Made by a program: the position numbers and the translations under genes. From NCBI RefSeq assembly GCF_002101885.1, contig NZ_LQPS01000014.1:16168-80167 (forward strand): DNA of 64,000 nucleotides, in the 5' to 3' direction. Shown here in pieces: positions 34,678 to 43,470 of this stretch (positions are counted from its first letter, which is position 1; every line of letters begins with the position of its first letter). Source of the DNA: Mycolicibacter senuensis (GTDB lineage Bacteria > Actinomycetota > Actinomycetes > Mycobacteriales > Mycobacteriaceae). The notes under the pieces were generated by a model that worked only from the letters and a program-made list of their open reading frames with translations, had not been told where the DNA came from and ran no database searches.

Positions 34678-36297
34678 CTAGGCTACCGGAGGCTGGGCTG
34701 CGACGCGAAATCGACGGGCAGGCAGCCAGGCCGGGGGCGCATCCGCCGCCCGGTCGAACACCCCGCCGGCGGGATCATCGACGCCGCGCTCGCGCACCAG
34801 ATCCACCGGAGCCTGATCGGGCCGATAGATCTGCCGAATCACCAAGGCACACAATCCCAACACCGCCAGATCGCGAAGCAGCACCGTGCTGGTGAACACC
34901 TGCTCGGGCAGGCTGCGGTCCGAGACGCTGTAGAGGTAGTACATCCGCGGCACCCACACCAGTGCGTCGACGGCCATCCAGGCCAGCAGCAACCGGCGAT
35001 GCGGCAACGCCAGCACGGCCAGCGGCACCAACCACAGCGAGAACTGTGGGCTCCACACCTTGTTGGTCAGCAGGAAGGCCGCCACCACCAGGAATGCCAA
35101 CTGCGCCACCCGCGGCCGCCGCGGCGCCGTCAGCGCGATGTAGCCGATCCCGGCGCAGCACAGCGCGAACGACACCGCGACCACGATGTTGAGCACGGTC
35201 GGCGGCTGCCACAGCCCCAGCTCCCCGTCGAAGCCCCGCCAGCCCGTCAACGACTTCACCACGTTGTAGATCGAGTCCATGTCATCGCCGCGGCGGGAGT
35301 TGAGCCGGAAGAACTCGGTCCAGCCGCGCGGCGCGAAAACCAGCACCGGCAGGTTCACCGCCAGCCAGCTCAGCGCCGTCGCCACCACCGTGCGCCTGAC
35401 CTCACGCAACCGCCCGGTGCGCAGCCCCAGCAGCAGCAGCGGGAAGAGCAGCAACACCGGATACAGCTTGACGGCGGTGCCCAGACCCAGCAGCACCCCG
35501 GCTGTCGCGGGGCGGCGTCGCGCCCAGGCCAGCAGCCCGGCCCCGGCGAACGCGGTGGCCAGCGCGTCGAAGTTGGTGAAGATCTGGAAGATGACCAGCG
35601 GCGAGGCCGCCACCAGGGCCGCATCCCAGACCCGGCGACCGGCCAGCCCGGCGGTGGACCACACCGTCACCAGCCAGGCCAGGGCCAGTCCCAGCGCGAC
35701 GATGTCGAAGAACACCACCACCTCGGCGACGCCGCTCAAGGCCGGGATCTTCACCACCTTGGTGATCGCCGTGTATGTCTTGGCCAAGGCCATCGCAGAG
35801 TACTGGTAGAGCCCGGTCAGCACCGGATACTCCATGTAGCGCTGCGCGGGCAGCCCGTCGTAGCGGGTCTGCGGCTTGCCGGTGCCGTCCTTCTCCACCC
35901 AGCTGGACTTGTAGGGGAATTTGCCCTGGTTCAGCAACTCCGCGGTGTACAGCGGTACGACATCGGAGTAGCAGAGCTGGAAATAGGCGCGTTCGTTGTC
36001 CCAGTTGGCCACCCGCCCGTCGGGGCCGCCGGAGCCGACGCTTTGCAGGCACGCCGACTTGGTGGTCCAGCCCAGCGCCAGGAACAGCACCGCGATCAAG
36101 AACATCACCCGCAGCGGCGTCATGAATCGGGCACGTCCGATGAGCGCGTGGCGGCCCACGGGCCCGCCGATGGTGTTCGACAACGCGTGCGCGACCTCGT
36201 CGGTACGGGTCGGCAGGTCGCGGTCGTCGGCGCTGCGCAGGTCCTCGGCGAGGGGCAGCGGCGACACCACCGGGCGGCCTGGGATCACCTCCGTCAC
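34678..36297 (-). CDS. GT87-family polytopic membrane glycosyltransferase (Rv0051-like)
   Basis: A 539-residue integral membrane protein closely resembling M. tuberculosis Rv0051. About ten hydrophobic helices are seen, including 'FMTPLRVMFLIAVLFLALGW' and 'LALAWLVTVW'. The stretches 'YKSSWVEKDG' and 'YMEYPVLTGLYQY' lie in the first extracytoplasmic loop, and 'WDAALVAASPLVIFQIFTNF' follows. The family uses polyprenyl-phosphate mannose donors in cell-envelope glycan synthesis; the exact acceptor is unknown. The start is GTG 36297, which overlaps the PBP stop by 4 bp (GTGA); a longer reading frame continues upstream inside the PBP gene but is not real. It is coupled to the penicillin-binding proteins, pointing to an envelope role. 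Confidence 0.88.
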   Translation of the reverse strand: MTEVIPGRPVVSPLPLAEDLRSADDRDLPTRTDEVAHALSNTIGGPVGRHALIGRARFMTPLRVMFLIAVLFLALGWTTKSACLQSVGSGGPDGRVANWDNERAYFQLCYSDVVPLYTAELLNQGKFPYKSSWVEKDGTGKPQTRYDGLPAQRYMEYPVLTGLYQYSAMALAKTYTAITKVVKIPALSGVAEVVVFFDIVALGLALAWLVTVWSTAGLAGRRVWDAALVAASPLVIFQIFTNFDALATAFAGAGLLAWARRRPATAGVLLGLGTAVKLYPVLLLFPLLLLGLRTGRLREVRRTVVATALSWLAVNLPVLVFAPRGWTEFFRLNSRRGDDMDSIYNVVKSLTGWRGFDGELGLWQPPTVLNIVVAVSFALCCAGIGYIALTAPRRPRVAQLAFLVVAAFLLTNKVWSPQFSLWLVPLAVLALPHRRLLLAWMAVDALVWVPRMYYLYSVSDRSLPEQVFTSTVLLRDLAVLGLCALVIRQIYRPDQAPVDLVRERGVDDPAGGVFDRAADAPPAWLPARRFRVAAQPPVA

Positions 36298-38657
36298 GGT
36301 AGTTGCTCCGGCGCCGGGGGCGGCGGCGGAGGTGGTGGCGGAGGAGGCGGTGGCGGGAACAGCGGAGGCGGAGGCGGGAACAGCGGTGGCTGCGGCGGGA
36401 ACAGCGGTGGCTCCCCGAACGGTGGTGGCGGTTCCGGTAGTTCGCCGTCCGGGGGAGGCGGCGCGAACCACTCCGGCTGCGGCGGTGGCGCGGACGGCAC
36501 CCCGGCGTAGCCGCCGATGTCGGTGGGCTTGGGGAACTGCGCGATGGGATCGCCGCGCAGCGCACCGTCCATGGTGGCCTTCCAGATGTCGGCGGGAATG
36601 CCCGCGCCGTACACCGGGCCGCCCCACTTGTTGGTCAGCGGTTCGTCGCCCTGGTCGGTGCCGACCCAGACCGCCGTCGACAGCGTCGGCGTGTAGCCGA
36701 CCATCCAGGCGTCCCGGTTCGCTCCGGTGTTACCCAGCTGGGTGGTGCCGGTCTTGGCCGCGGCGGGCCGGCCGCCGGCCAGCTCGTGTCCACCCGACCA
36801 GCCCGGGATCGCCTTCATGGCGTCGGTGACGTTGTCGGCGACCGCCTGGGGGATGCGTTGCTCGCCGGTGTCGCCGGCAGTGGTGCTGTCGAAGATCACC
36901 CGGCCGTCGGGGCCGACGACCCGCTGGATGAAATGCGGCCGGTGATACATCCCGGAGTTGGCCAGCGTGGCGTACGCCGAGGCCATGTCGATCACCCGGG
37001 TCTGGTACTGGCCGAGCACGATGCCGTTCTCCGGCGGCCCGCCGCGGCCGTCCTCGGACAACGTGTGCGCGACCCCGGGAAAGCTCTCGGCGACCCCGGC
37101 GGCGTGCGCGGCATCGGCGACGTCCCGCGGGCCGTTCTTGAGCTTGAGCATCAGCCGGTAGTAGGCGGTGTTCAGGGAGCGTTTGAGCGCCTCGGCGATA
37201 TTGCACACCCCGCAGCTGGCGCCGCCGACATTGCTGATCTTGGTGCGGCCGACGGTCAGTGGGGCGCTGTCGACCTGGTAGCCCAGACCGATGCCCTGTT
37301 GCAGCGCGGCCACCAGGGCGAACACCTTGAACGACGACCCCGTCTGCAGGCCCGCCTGGGCGAAGTCGAAACCGCCGCCGTCGGCGCCGCCGTAGTAGGC
37401 CCGCACCGCACCGGTGCGCGGATCGATGGCGACCACCGCGGTCCGCAACGCCGGCTTCTGCCCGGCCATGACGTTTCCCACCGCCTTCTCCACGGCGCGC
37501 TGCGCCTTCATGTCGATGGTGGTGGTGATCCGCAGCCCCAACATGTTCAGCGCCTGCTCGTCGATGCGGAACATGTCGAGCAGTTCAGCGATGACCTGCC
37601 GCTGGATCAGTCCTTCGGGGCCGGTGGCCTGGTCGGCATTGCGCGCCTGGTTCGGCGGGATCGTCGCCGGAAACACCTGCATGGCGCGTTCGGCCGGACG
37701 CAAAGCGCCGGTCTCGACCATGCCGTCGAGCACCCAGTTCCACCGGCTGACCGCGCGTTTGGCGTTGAACGCCGGATCCAGCGCCGACGGTTGCTGGATC
37801 ACCGCCGCCAGCAGCGCGCCCTGCGCGATGTCGAGCTCTGAGACCGGCTTGCCGAAGAACGCCCGCGCCGCCGCGGCGATGCCGTAGGCGGTGCGGCCGA
37901 AGTAGATGATGTTGAGGTAGGCCTCCAGCACCTCGTCCTTGGGCCACTCCCGTGACATCTTGGCGGCGATCACCAGCTCCTTGCCCTTGCGGACCACCCC
38001 CGCGAACCCGGTCCGCTCCGAGCCGACCAGCGCGTTCTTGACGTACTGCTGGGTGATCGTCGAGCCGCCCTGGGTGTCGCCCCCGAGCAGGTTGTTCCTG
38101 ACCGCCCGGAAGGACCCCGAGAAGGAGTAGCCGGAGTTGGTGTAGAAGTCGCGGTCCTCGGCCGCCAGCACCGCGTCGCGCACGTGGACCGGGACCTGGT
38201 CGATCTTGATGTCAGTCCGATTGCCTTCCGGCGGAATGATTCTCGCCAGTTCGGTGCCGTCGGCGGCGAGGATCGTCGAGACCTGATCGGTGTGAATATC
38301 GCCCGGCTCGGGAATCTCGACGGTGCGGTAGGCCATGCCGAACGTGACCACCGGGGCGACCACCATGGTCGCGACGACGGCGTACACACCGCGCCGGACC
38401 CCACGCCAGTTCACTCGTCGACGGCGACCGTCTGCTGCACCGCCCGCCGGCACTTCGGCGCCACTGGGCTCATCGGAGTGCGGCCGCGGTCGTTCCAGCG
38501 CCGCCTTGACCTCCTCGATGGGATCCCGCAGATCCTCGCCGTCACCGTTCAGCGGGTCCGCCGGCGAGTCGTCCGTCGTCGTCAAGAAGTGTTCTTCTGC
38601 AGCGCTTCCGGCCCCCGGCGCCGGCGGCCCCGAACTCTTCACCGTCGGCGGGGACAT
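36294..38657 (-). CDS. Class A penicillin-binding protein, PonA1 paralogue
   Basis: A 787-residue bifunctional peptidoglycan synthase. There is a short cytoplasmic part with a 'DLRDPIEEVKAALE' motif shared with PonA1 and a single membrane helix (about 88-110). The GT51 transglycosylase has AAEDRDFY and GGSTITQQ; the transpeptidase has TGSSFK (SxxK) and KTGTT. The last 75 residues are proline-rich with long Pro runs broken by LFPP units. Catalytic motifs are intact. Many stretches are nearly identical to the neighbouring ponA1, so it arose by tandem duplication. M. tuberculosis has only one copy here. The start at ATG 38657 lacks a strong ribosome site; TTG 38585 is possible. Confidence 0.9.
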   Translation of the reverse strand: MSPPTVKSSGPPAPGAGSAAEEHFLTTTDDSPADPLNGDGEDLRDPIEEVKAALERPRPHSDEPSGAEVPAGGAADGRRRRVNWRGVRRGVYAVVATMVVAPVVTFGMAYRTVEIPEPGDIHTDQVSTILAADGTELARIIPPEGNRTDIKIDQVPVHVRDAVLAAEDRDFYTNSGYSFSGSFRAVRNNLLGGDTQGGSTITQQYVKNALVGSERTGFAGVVRKGKELVIAAKMSREWPKDEVLEAYLNIIYFGRTAYGIAAAARAFFGKPVSELDIAQGALLAAVIQQPSALDPAFNAKRAVSRWNWVLDGMVETGALRPAERAMQVFPATIPPNQARNADQATGPEGLIQRQVIAELLDMFRIDEQALNMLGLRITTTIDMKAQRAVEKAVGNVMAGQKPALRTAVVAIDPRTGAVRAYYGGADGGGFDFAQAGLQTGSSFKVFALVAALQQGIGLGYQVDSAPLTVGRTKISNVGGASCGVCNIAEALKRSLNTAYYRLMLKLKNGPRDVADAAHAAGVAESFPGVAHTLSEDGRGGPPENGIVLGQYQTRVIDMASAYATLANSGMYHRPHFIQRVVGPDGRVIFDSTTAGDTGEQRIPQAVADNVTDAMKAIPGWSGGHELAGGRPAAAKTGTTQLGNTGANRDAWMVGYTPTLSTAVWVGTDQGDEPLTNKWGGPVYGAGIPADIWKATMDGALRGDPIAQFPKPTDIGGYAGVPSAPPPQPEWFAPPPPDGELPEPPPPFGEPPLFPPQPPLFPPPPPLFPPPPPPPPPPPPPPAPEQLP

Positions 38658-38834
38658 CCCCGCGGATAGCGGCCGGCGTGCGGGCTGCCCGCCACCTTCT
38701 TAGGGGCGCAACCCATCTCAGCCGACGGGAACGTGCCCGACGGCCCGTCGTCACCCACCCGCGGCTGCGGTCGCATGCTCACCAGGTTACGTCCGCACGC
38801 CGCCGCGTCGAGTGCAAACGAGATCACAAACCCG

Positions 38835-41342
38835 CTACGGCATCGGCGGCGCCGGTTCGCCCGGCGGCGACCCGGGCGCCCCGGGTTCACCCGGCGGCGG
38901 AACCTGCGGCTGCGGCGGCTGTCCCGGCAGCGGCGCCTGCGGTTGCGGCGGTGCGGCCGGGATGGTGGTGGGCGGACCGATCGGGATGGTGATTCCCGGC
39001 GCGATCTCGATCGTCGGCTGGATCACGGTCTCCGACGGCTCCGGCGGGGCCAACTCCTCCGGCGGGGGTGGCGGCGGCGCGGCGGGAACGCCGGCGTAGC
39101 CGCCGATCTCGGTGGGCTTCGGGAACGGCTCGTTGGTGGTGCCCTGCAGCGCACCGTCCATGGTGGCCTTCCAGATGTCGGCGGGAATGCCCGCGCCGTA
39201 CACCGGGCCGCCCCACTGATTCACCAGCGGCTCGTCGCCGCCGGTGGTGCCGACCCACACCGCGGTCGACAGCGACGGCGTGTAGCCGACCATCCAGCCG
39301 TCCCGGTTGGCCCCGGTCTCACCCAGCTGGGTGGTGCCGGTCTTGGCCGCCGACGGCCGCCCGCCGGCCAGGTTGTGGCCGCGCGACCAGCCGGCGATGG
39401 GCTGCATCGCCGAGGTGACGTTGTCGGCGACCGCTTTGGGAATGCGCTGCTCGCCGGTGTCTTCGGAGGTCTGGGCGTCGAAGAGCACCTGGCCTTCGGC
39501 GTTGACCACCTTCGCCACGAAGTGCGGCGGGTGATACACCCCGGAGGCGGCCAGCGTCGCGTACGCCGAGGCCATGTCGATCACCCGGGTCTGGTACTGC
39601 CCCAGCACGACGCCACCCTCGGGCGGCCCGCCGTCCTGGGACAAGGTGTGCGCGACACCGGGGAAGCTCTTGGCCACACCGGCGGCATGGGCCGCATCCG
39701 CGACGTCCTGAGCGCCGTTCTTGAGCTTGAGCATCAGCCGGTAGTAGGCGGTGTTCAGCGAGCGTTTGAGCGCCTCGGCGATGTTGCAGACCCCGCAGCT
39801 TTCGCCCTCGGCGTTGGTGATCTTGATCCGGCCGCCCTCGATGGCCAGCGGGGAGCTGTCGATCTGATAGCCCAGCCCGATGCCCTGCTCCAGCGCGGCG
39901 ACCAGCGCGAACACCTTGAACGACGAACCGGTCTGCAGACCCGCCTGGGCGAAGTCGAAACCGTTGGCGTCCGAGCCCCCGTAATACGCGCGCACCGAGC
40001 CGTCGCGGGGGTCGATGGACACCACCGCCGATCGCATGTTGGGGATCTGGTCTTTGAGGTAGGTGTCCACCGCGTCGACCGCGGCGTCCTGCGCCTGCGG
40101 ATCGATGGTGGTGGTGATCTGCAGGCCCTGGGTGTTCAGGGTCTGCTCGTCGATGTCGAACAGCTCCAGCAACTCCTTGGTGACCTGCCGCTGGATCAGC
40201 CCGTCTGGCCCGGTGGTGATGTTCTGGGAGCGGGCCAGCTCAGGCGGCACCGTTTCCGGGAACTGTTGGGCGGCACGCTCACCGGCGGTCAGCGCCCCGG
40301 TCTCCACCATGCCGTCGAGCACCCAGTTCCACCGGTCGAGGGCGCCCTCGGGGTCGACGGCGGGATCCAGGGTGGAGGGCCGCTGAATCAGCGCGGCCAG
40401 CAGCGCGCCTTCGGCGACGTCGAGACGCTCGACGGGCTTGTCGAAGTAGGCCCGGGACGCCGCGGCGATCCCATAGGAGCCGCGGCCGAAGTAGATGATG
40501 TTCAGATAGGCCTCCAGCACATCGTCTTTGGGCCATGCGCTGGACATCTTGGTGGCGATCACGAGTTCTTTGGCCTTGCGGACCAGGCCGCGCACGCCGG
40601 CCCGCTCGGATCCGACCAGTGCGTTCTTGACGTACTGCTGGGTGATGGTCGAACCGCCCTGGGTGTCCCCGCCGAACAGGTTGTTCTTGACCGCGCGGGC
40701 GAAGCCGGACACCGAGAAACCCGGGTTGGAGTAGAAGTCGCGGTCCTCGGCGGCCAGCACCGCGTCACGCACGTACACCGGCACCTGACTGATGTCGATA
40801 TCGACGCGATTGCCTTCCGGCGGAATGATCTTGGCAAGTTCGGAACCGTCGCTGGCCAGGATCGTCGACACCTGGTTGGTGCGGATGTCGCCGGGTGAGG
40901 GCACATCGGTGATGGAGTAGGCCATCGCGAACGTGATGAGCGGCAGCAGCAGGATCACCGCGGCCGCGACATAGAGCCCGCGCCGAACCCACCTCCAGTT
41001 CGGCGGGTGGCGGCGCAGCCAGGCCAGCGGGTCGGGCGTAGCGGCCCGGTCGGTGTGCTCGACGCGGCCGGATCGCCGCGGTGGCGGCTCGACCGGCTTC
41101 TCCGGCGGCGGTTGCCGGCGTGGTCCGCGTCCGCTCAGCGCCTGCTCGCGCTGCCGCGGCGTGCCGTCGAGGGCCGCCCGCACCGCGTCGATCGGATCGC
41201 GCAGATCGGCGGTCGCCGCGTCGTCGACCGCGGGGATGATCGTGGTCTGCCGGTCATCCGGCGAGGCCGGCCCGCGGCGCGCGCCCACCCCTGAGGGCCC
41301 GGTCGAATCAGCGTCCGACCGGTCGTCGTGGTGCTTACTCAC
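38835..41342 (-). CDS. ponA1: Class A penicillin-binding protein PonA1
   Basis: An 835-residue bifunctional transglycosylase/transpeptidase that polymerises and crosslinks peptidoglycan. It has a Pro/Arg-rich cytoplasmic tail with 'DLRDPIDAVRAALDG', a membrane helix ('VAAAVILLLPLITFAMAY'), GT51 motifs AAEDRDFY and GGSTITQQ, transpeptidase TGSSFK and KTGTT, and a Pro/Gly-rich C-terminus. 'SETVIQPTIEIAPGITIPIG' near the end matches M. tuberculosis PonA1 and marks this copy as the orthologue. The start is GTG 41342, overlapping the DUF5318 stop by 8 bp (GTGAGTAA). A 177-bp gap separates it from the paralogue. Confidence 0.93.
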   Translation of the reverse strand: MSKHHDDRSDADSTGPSGVGARRGPASPDDRQTTIIPAVDDAATADLRDPIDAVRAALDGTPRQREQALSGRGPRRQPPPEKPVEPPPRRSGRVEHTDRAATPDPLAWLRRHPPNWRWVRRGLYVAAAVILLLPLITFAMAYSITDVPSPGDIRTNQVSTILASDGSELAKIIPPEGNRVDIDISQVPVYVRDAVLAAEDRDFYSNPGFSVSGFARAVKNNLFGGDTQGGSTITQQYVKNALVGSERAGVRGLVRKAKELVIATKMSSAWPKDDVLEAYLNIIYFGRGSYGIAAASRAYFDKPVERLDVAEGALLAALIQRPSTLDPAVDPEGALDRWNWVLDGMVETGALTAGERAAQQFPETVPPELARSQNITTGPDGLIQRQVTKELLELFDIDEQTLNTQGLQITTTIDPQAQDAAVDAVDTYLKDQIPNMRSAVVSIDPRDGSVRAYYGGSDANGFDFAQAGLQTGSSFKVFALVAALEQGIGLGYQIDSSPLAIEGGRIKITNAEGESCGVCNIAEALKRSLNTAYYRLMLKLKNGAQDVADAAHAAGVAKSFPGVAHTLSQDGGPPEGGVVLGQYQTRVIDMASAYATLAASGVYHPPHFVAKVVNAEGQVLFDAQTSEDTGEQRIPKAVADNVTSAMQPIAGWSRGHNLAGGRPSAAKTGTTQLGETGANRDGWMVGYTPSLSTAVWVGTTGGDEPLVNQWGGPVYGAGIPADIWKATMDGALQGTTNEPFPKPTEIGGYAGVPAAPPPPPPEELAPPEPSETVIQPTIEIAPGITIPIGPPTTIPAAPPQPQAPLPGQPPQPQVPPPGEPGAPGSPPGEPAPPMP

Positions 41343-41766
41343 TGGCGGTACGGGCTCCGCTGCGTGCCGTCCGCCGACTCCGGGACCCCTTCGGCGGGCG
41401 CGCGAGGCCCAGCACATACGACTTCACCAGATGATTCCAGCTACAGGTCCGGCACACTTCGACCACGTGCACCGAGAACTCCGAATAGCGGGTGGCCAGC
41501 AGAACCAGTTCCTCGGCGGAACGCGCCGAACCCGACACCGCCCCCAGGTCGTCGCCGTAGACCCACGACACCAGGGTGAGCTGCTCCTTGCGGCAGATCG
41601 GACAGACCACCGCACTGGACTTGCCGTGGTACTTGGCGGCCCGGAGCAGATACGGGTTGGCGTCGCACACCTCGGACACCCCGGTACGTCCGGAATAGAC
41701 CTCGGCCAGCAGGGAACGGCGCCGGAGCGCGTAGTCCACTACCTGTCGCTGCAATCGCACGGTCAC
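41335..41766 (-). CDS. DUF5318 zinc-ribbon-like protein (Rv0049-like)
   Basis: A 143-residue protein conserved next to ponA1 in mycobacteria. Two CxxC pairs, CPIC (55-58 area) and CRTC (about 103-106), suggest a zinc ribbon. The C-terminal tail is basic ('KGSRSRRTARSGA'). No catalytic motif is seen. It overlaps the ponA1 start by 8 bp, so the two are co-translated and the protein may assist PonA1 or its expression. Confidence 0.85.
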   Translation of the reverse strand: MTVRLQRQVVDYALRRRSLLAEVYSGRTGVSEVCDANPYLLRAAKYHGKSSAVVCPICRKEQLTLVSWVYGDDLGAVSGSARSAEELVLLATRYSEFSVHVVEVCRTCSWNHLVKSYVLGLARPPKGSRSRRTARSGARTASE

Positions 41767-41873
41767 CAGAGTACGACGGGTCCGCGCGGGCCGGTGTGAT
41801 GAACGCCCTTATCCCACACCAACCGGTGTATTCGGGTCTCGCCGTACCGGGCTGAAGTCTTACGATCATCGCC

Positions 41874-42716
41874 GTGGCGACACGGCAGAGCTCCGGAACC
41901 CGGGCGAAGGACAGCGACCGGGACGACGTCTGCCGCATCCTGGATTCCGCCCTGGCTGAGGGGCAGCTGTCCAGCGCGGAGCACCGGGAACGCGTCAGCG
42001 CGGCCACCCGCGCCGTCACGCTCGGTGACCTGCACGCGCTGATCGCCGATCTGCAGACCGCCAGCGCGCCCGTACAGCTGCCCGCGCTGAACAAGACCGC
42101 CGGATTCGGCGGTCGCGCCCTGGCGGCCGCGGCACTGGGCGCGGCGGTGCTGCTGGGGCTGGGCATCGGCTGGGGGGTGTACGGCAACACGAGCTCGCCA
42201 CTGAGCTTCACCTCCGACCCCGGCGCCAAGCCCGACGGCGTCGTCCCGCTGGTGCTGACCCCGCCGCGCCGGCTGCATTCGCTGGGCGGGTTGAGCGGCC
42301 TGCTGGAACAGGCCCGCGCGAAGTTCGGCGACACGCTCGGCTATCGGCTGGTCGTCTACCCGGACTACGCGTCACTGACCCGGGCCGATCCCAGCGAGGA
42401 CCGCCGCGAACTGAATTACAGCTACCGGGGCGGCTGGGACGACCCGTCCAGCTCGGCCAAGAGCAGTGCCGCCGTGCTGGTCGACCTGAGCGGCTTCGAC
42501 CTCAAGGCCGCGGTCGGGATCCTGCGCGGGGCCCCCGAGACGCTCGGAATCAAGGACGGCGACGTCAAGTCGACGTATCTGATCGTCGAGCCGGCCCGGG
42601 ACCCGACGACACCGGGGGCGCTGTCGCTGTCGGCCTACGTCTCCAGCGACTACGGCAGCGGCTACATCGCGTTCGCCGGCGACGGGTCGGTCAAGCGCAT
42701 CAATTACCCGTCCTGA
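41874..42716 (+). CDS. DUF1707 membrane protein (Rv0048c-like)
   Basis: A 280-residue protein. The N-terminal DUF1707 segment (about 14-65, 'DDVCRILDSALAEGQLSSAE', 'HRERVSAATRAVTLGDLHAL') is a SHOCT-like actinobacterial module. One membrane helix follows (about 78-102), then an extracytoplasmic domain of about 170 residues. It starts at GTG 41874, divergent from the ponA1 operon across 107 bp. The function is unknown; position suggests an envelope role. Confidence 0.85.
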   Translation: MATRQSSGTRAKDSDRDDVCRILDSALAEGQLSSAEHRERVSAATRAVTLGDLHALIADLQTASAPVQLPALNKTAGFGGRALAAAALGAAVLLGLGIGWGVYGNTSSPLSFTSDPGAKPDGVVPLVLTPPRRLHSLGGLSGLLEQARAKFGDTLGYRLVVYPDYASLTRADPSEDRRELNYSYRGGWDDPSSSAKSSAAVLVDLSGFDLKAAVGILRGAPETLGIKDGDVKSTYLIVEPARDPTTPGALSLSAYVSSDYGSGYIAFAGDGSVKRINYPS

Positions 42717-42774
42717 ACTGGTGACTTCGGGGCGCTGAACGTTGGGCGAACAGTAGGCCACTTGGGTTCTGTTA

Positions 42775-42787
42775 TATCGGCGCGATA
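42775..42787. promoter_or_regulatory. Candidate PadR operator TATCG-N3-CGATA
   Basis: TATCGGCGCGATA is a 5-3-5 inverted repeat 57 bp before the padR start. It sits in the AT-richest part of the 127-bp gap 42717-42843 and overlaps plausible promoter sequence (ATACTAT follows). PadR proteins commonly repress their own gene by binding such dyads. Confidence 0.45.
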
Positions 42788-42843
42788 CTATGGCCCGAAC
42801 CGTCGAACGGTCGTAGCCACACATCATTGCAGGAGGTGAATCG

Positions 42844-43386
42844 GTGCTTGAGCTTGCCATCTTGGGTTTGCTGCTCGAGTCGCCGATGCACGGCTACGAA
42901 CTGCGGAAACGGTTGACCGGTCTGCTGGGCGCCTTCCGGGCGTTCTCCTACGGCTCGCTGTATCCGGCGCTGCGGCGCATGCAGGGGGCGGGGTTGATCG
43001 CCGAAGACGCCGCCCCGGCGGGCACCCCGGTACGCCGGGCCCGGCGGGTCTACCGGATGACCGACGCCGGTCGCCAGCGCTTCACCGAGCTGGTGGCCGA
43101 CACCGGACCGCAGAACTACACCGACGACGGCTTCGGGGTTCACCTGGCCTTCTTCAACCGCACCCCCGCCGAGGCGCGGATGCGGATCCTGGAAGGCCGC
43201 CGTCGGCAGGTGGAGGAACGCCGGGAGGGTCTGCGCAACGCCGTGACGCGGGCCAGCAACTCGTTGGATCGCTACACCCGCCAACTGCACCAGCTGGGGC
43301 TGGAGTCCAGTGAGCGGGAGGTCAAGTGGCTCAACGAGCTGATCGCGGCCGAACGCGTCTCGCAGGGCCGCGCCGAACAATCTTGA
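42844..43386 (+). CDS. PadR-family transcriptional regulator (Rv0047c-like)
   Basis: A 180-residue regulator. The N-terminal winged helix is typical ('ILGLLLESPMHGYELRKRL', 'FSYGSLYPALRRMQGAGLIA'), and the C-terminal helical dimer domain is of the Vir type. It starts at GTG 42844 with AGGAGGTG 6 bp upstream. It is 84 bp upstream of ino1 on the same strand, an arrangement shared with M. tuberculosis, so ino1 may be in its regulon. Confidence 0.92.
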   Translation: MLELAILGLLLESPMHGYELRKRLTGLLGAFRAFSYGSLYPALRRMQGAGLIAEDAAPAGTPVRRARRVYRMTDAGRQRFTELVADTGPQNYTDDGFGVHLAFFNRTPAEARMRILEGRRRQVEERREGLRNAVTRASNSLDRYTRQLHQLGLESSEREVKWLNELIAAERVSQGRAEQS

Positions 43387-43470
43387 CCCTGCCCGGCGCG
43401 GGAATCAGAACAACACAAACAACACAAACAGCACGTCAGCAGTGACAGCAGAAGAAGGAGAACGCCGGAA

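Noticed and set aside
33700..36510. A 936-codon plus-strand open frame opposite ssb, rpsF and the GT87 gene
   Set aside because: It is antisense to three well-conserved genes, has low-complexity Gly/Arg/His/Gln composition, and arises from high-GC codon bias.
36297..36627. A longer GT87 protein starting at 36627
   Set aside because: The extra 110 residues are a frame-shifted reading of the PBP proline tail (Arg/His/Thr/Ala-rich); GTG 36297 gives the length and N-terminus of Rv0051.
38733..40898. A 721-codon plus-strand open frame opposite ponA1
   Set aside because: Antisense shadow of a conserved penicillin-binding protein; no recognisable domain and typical GC-shadow composition.
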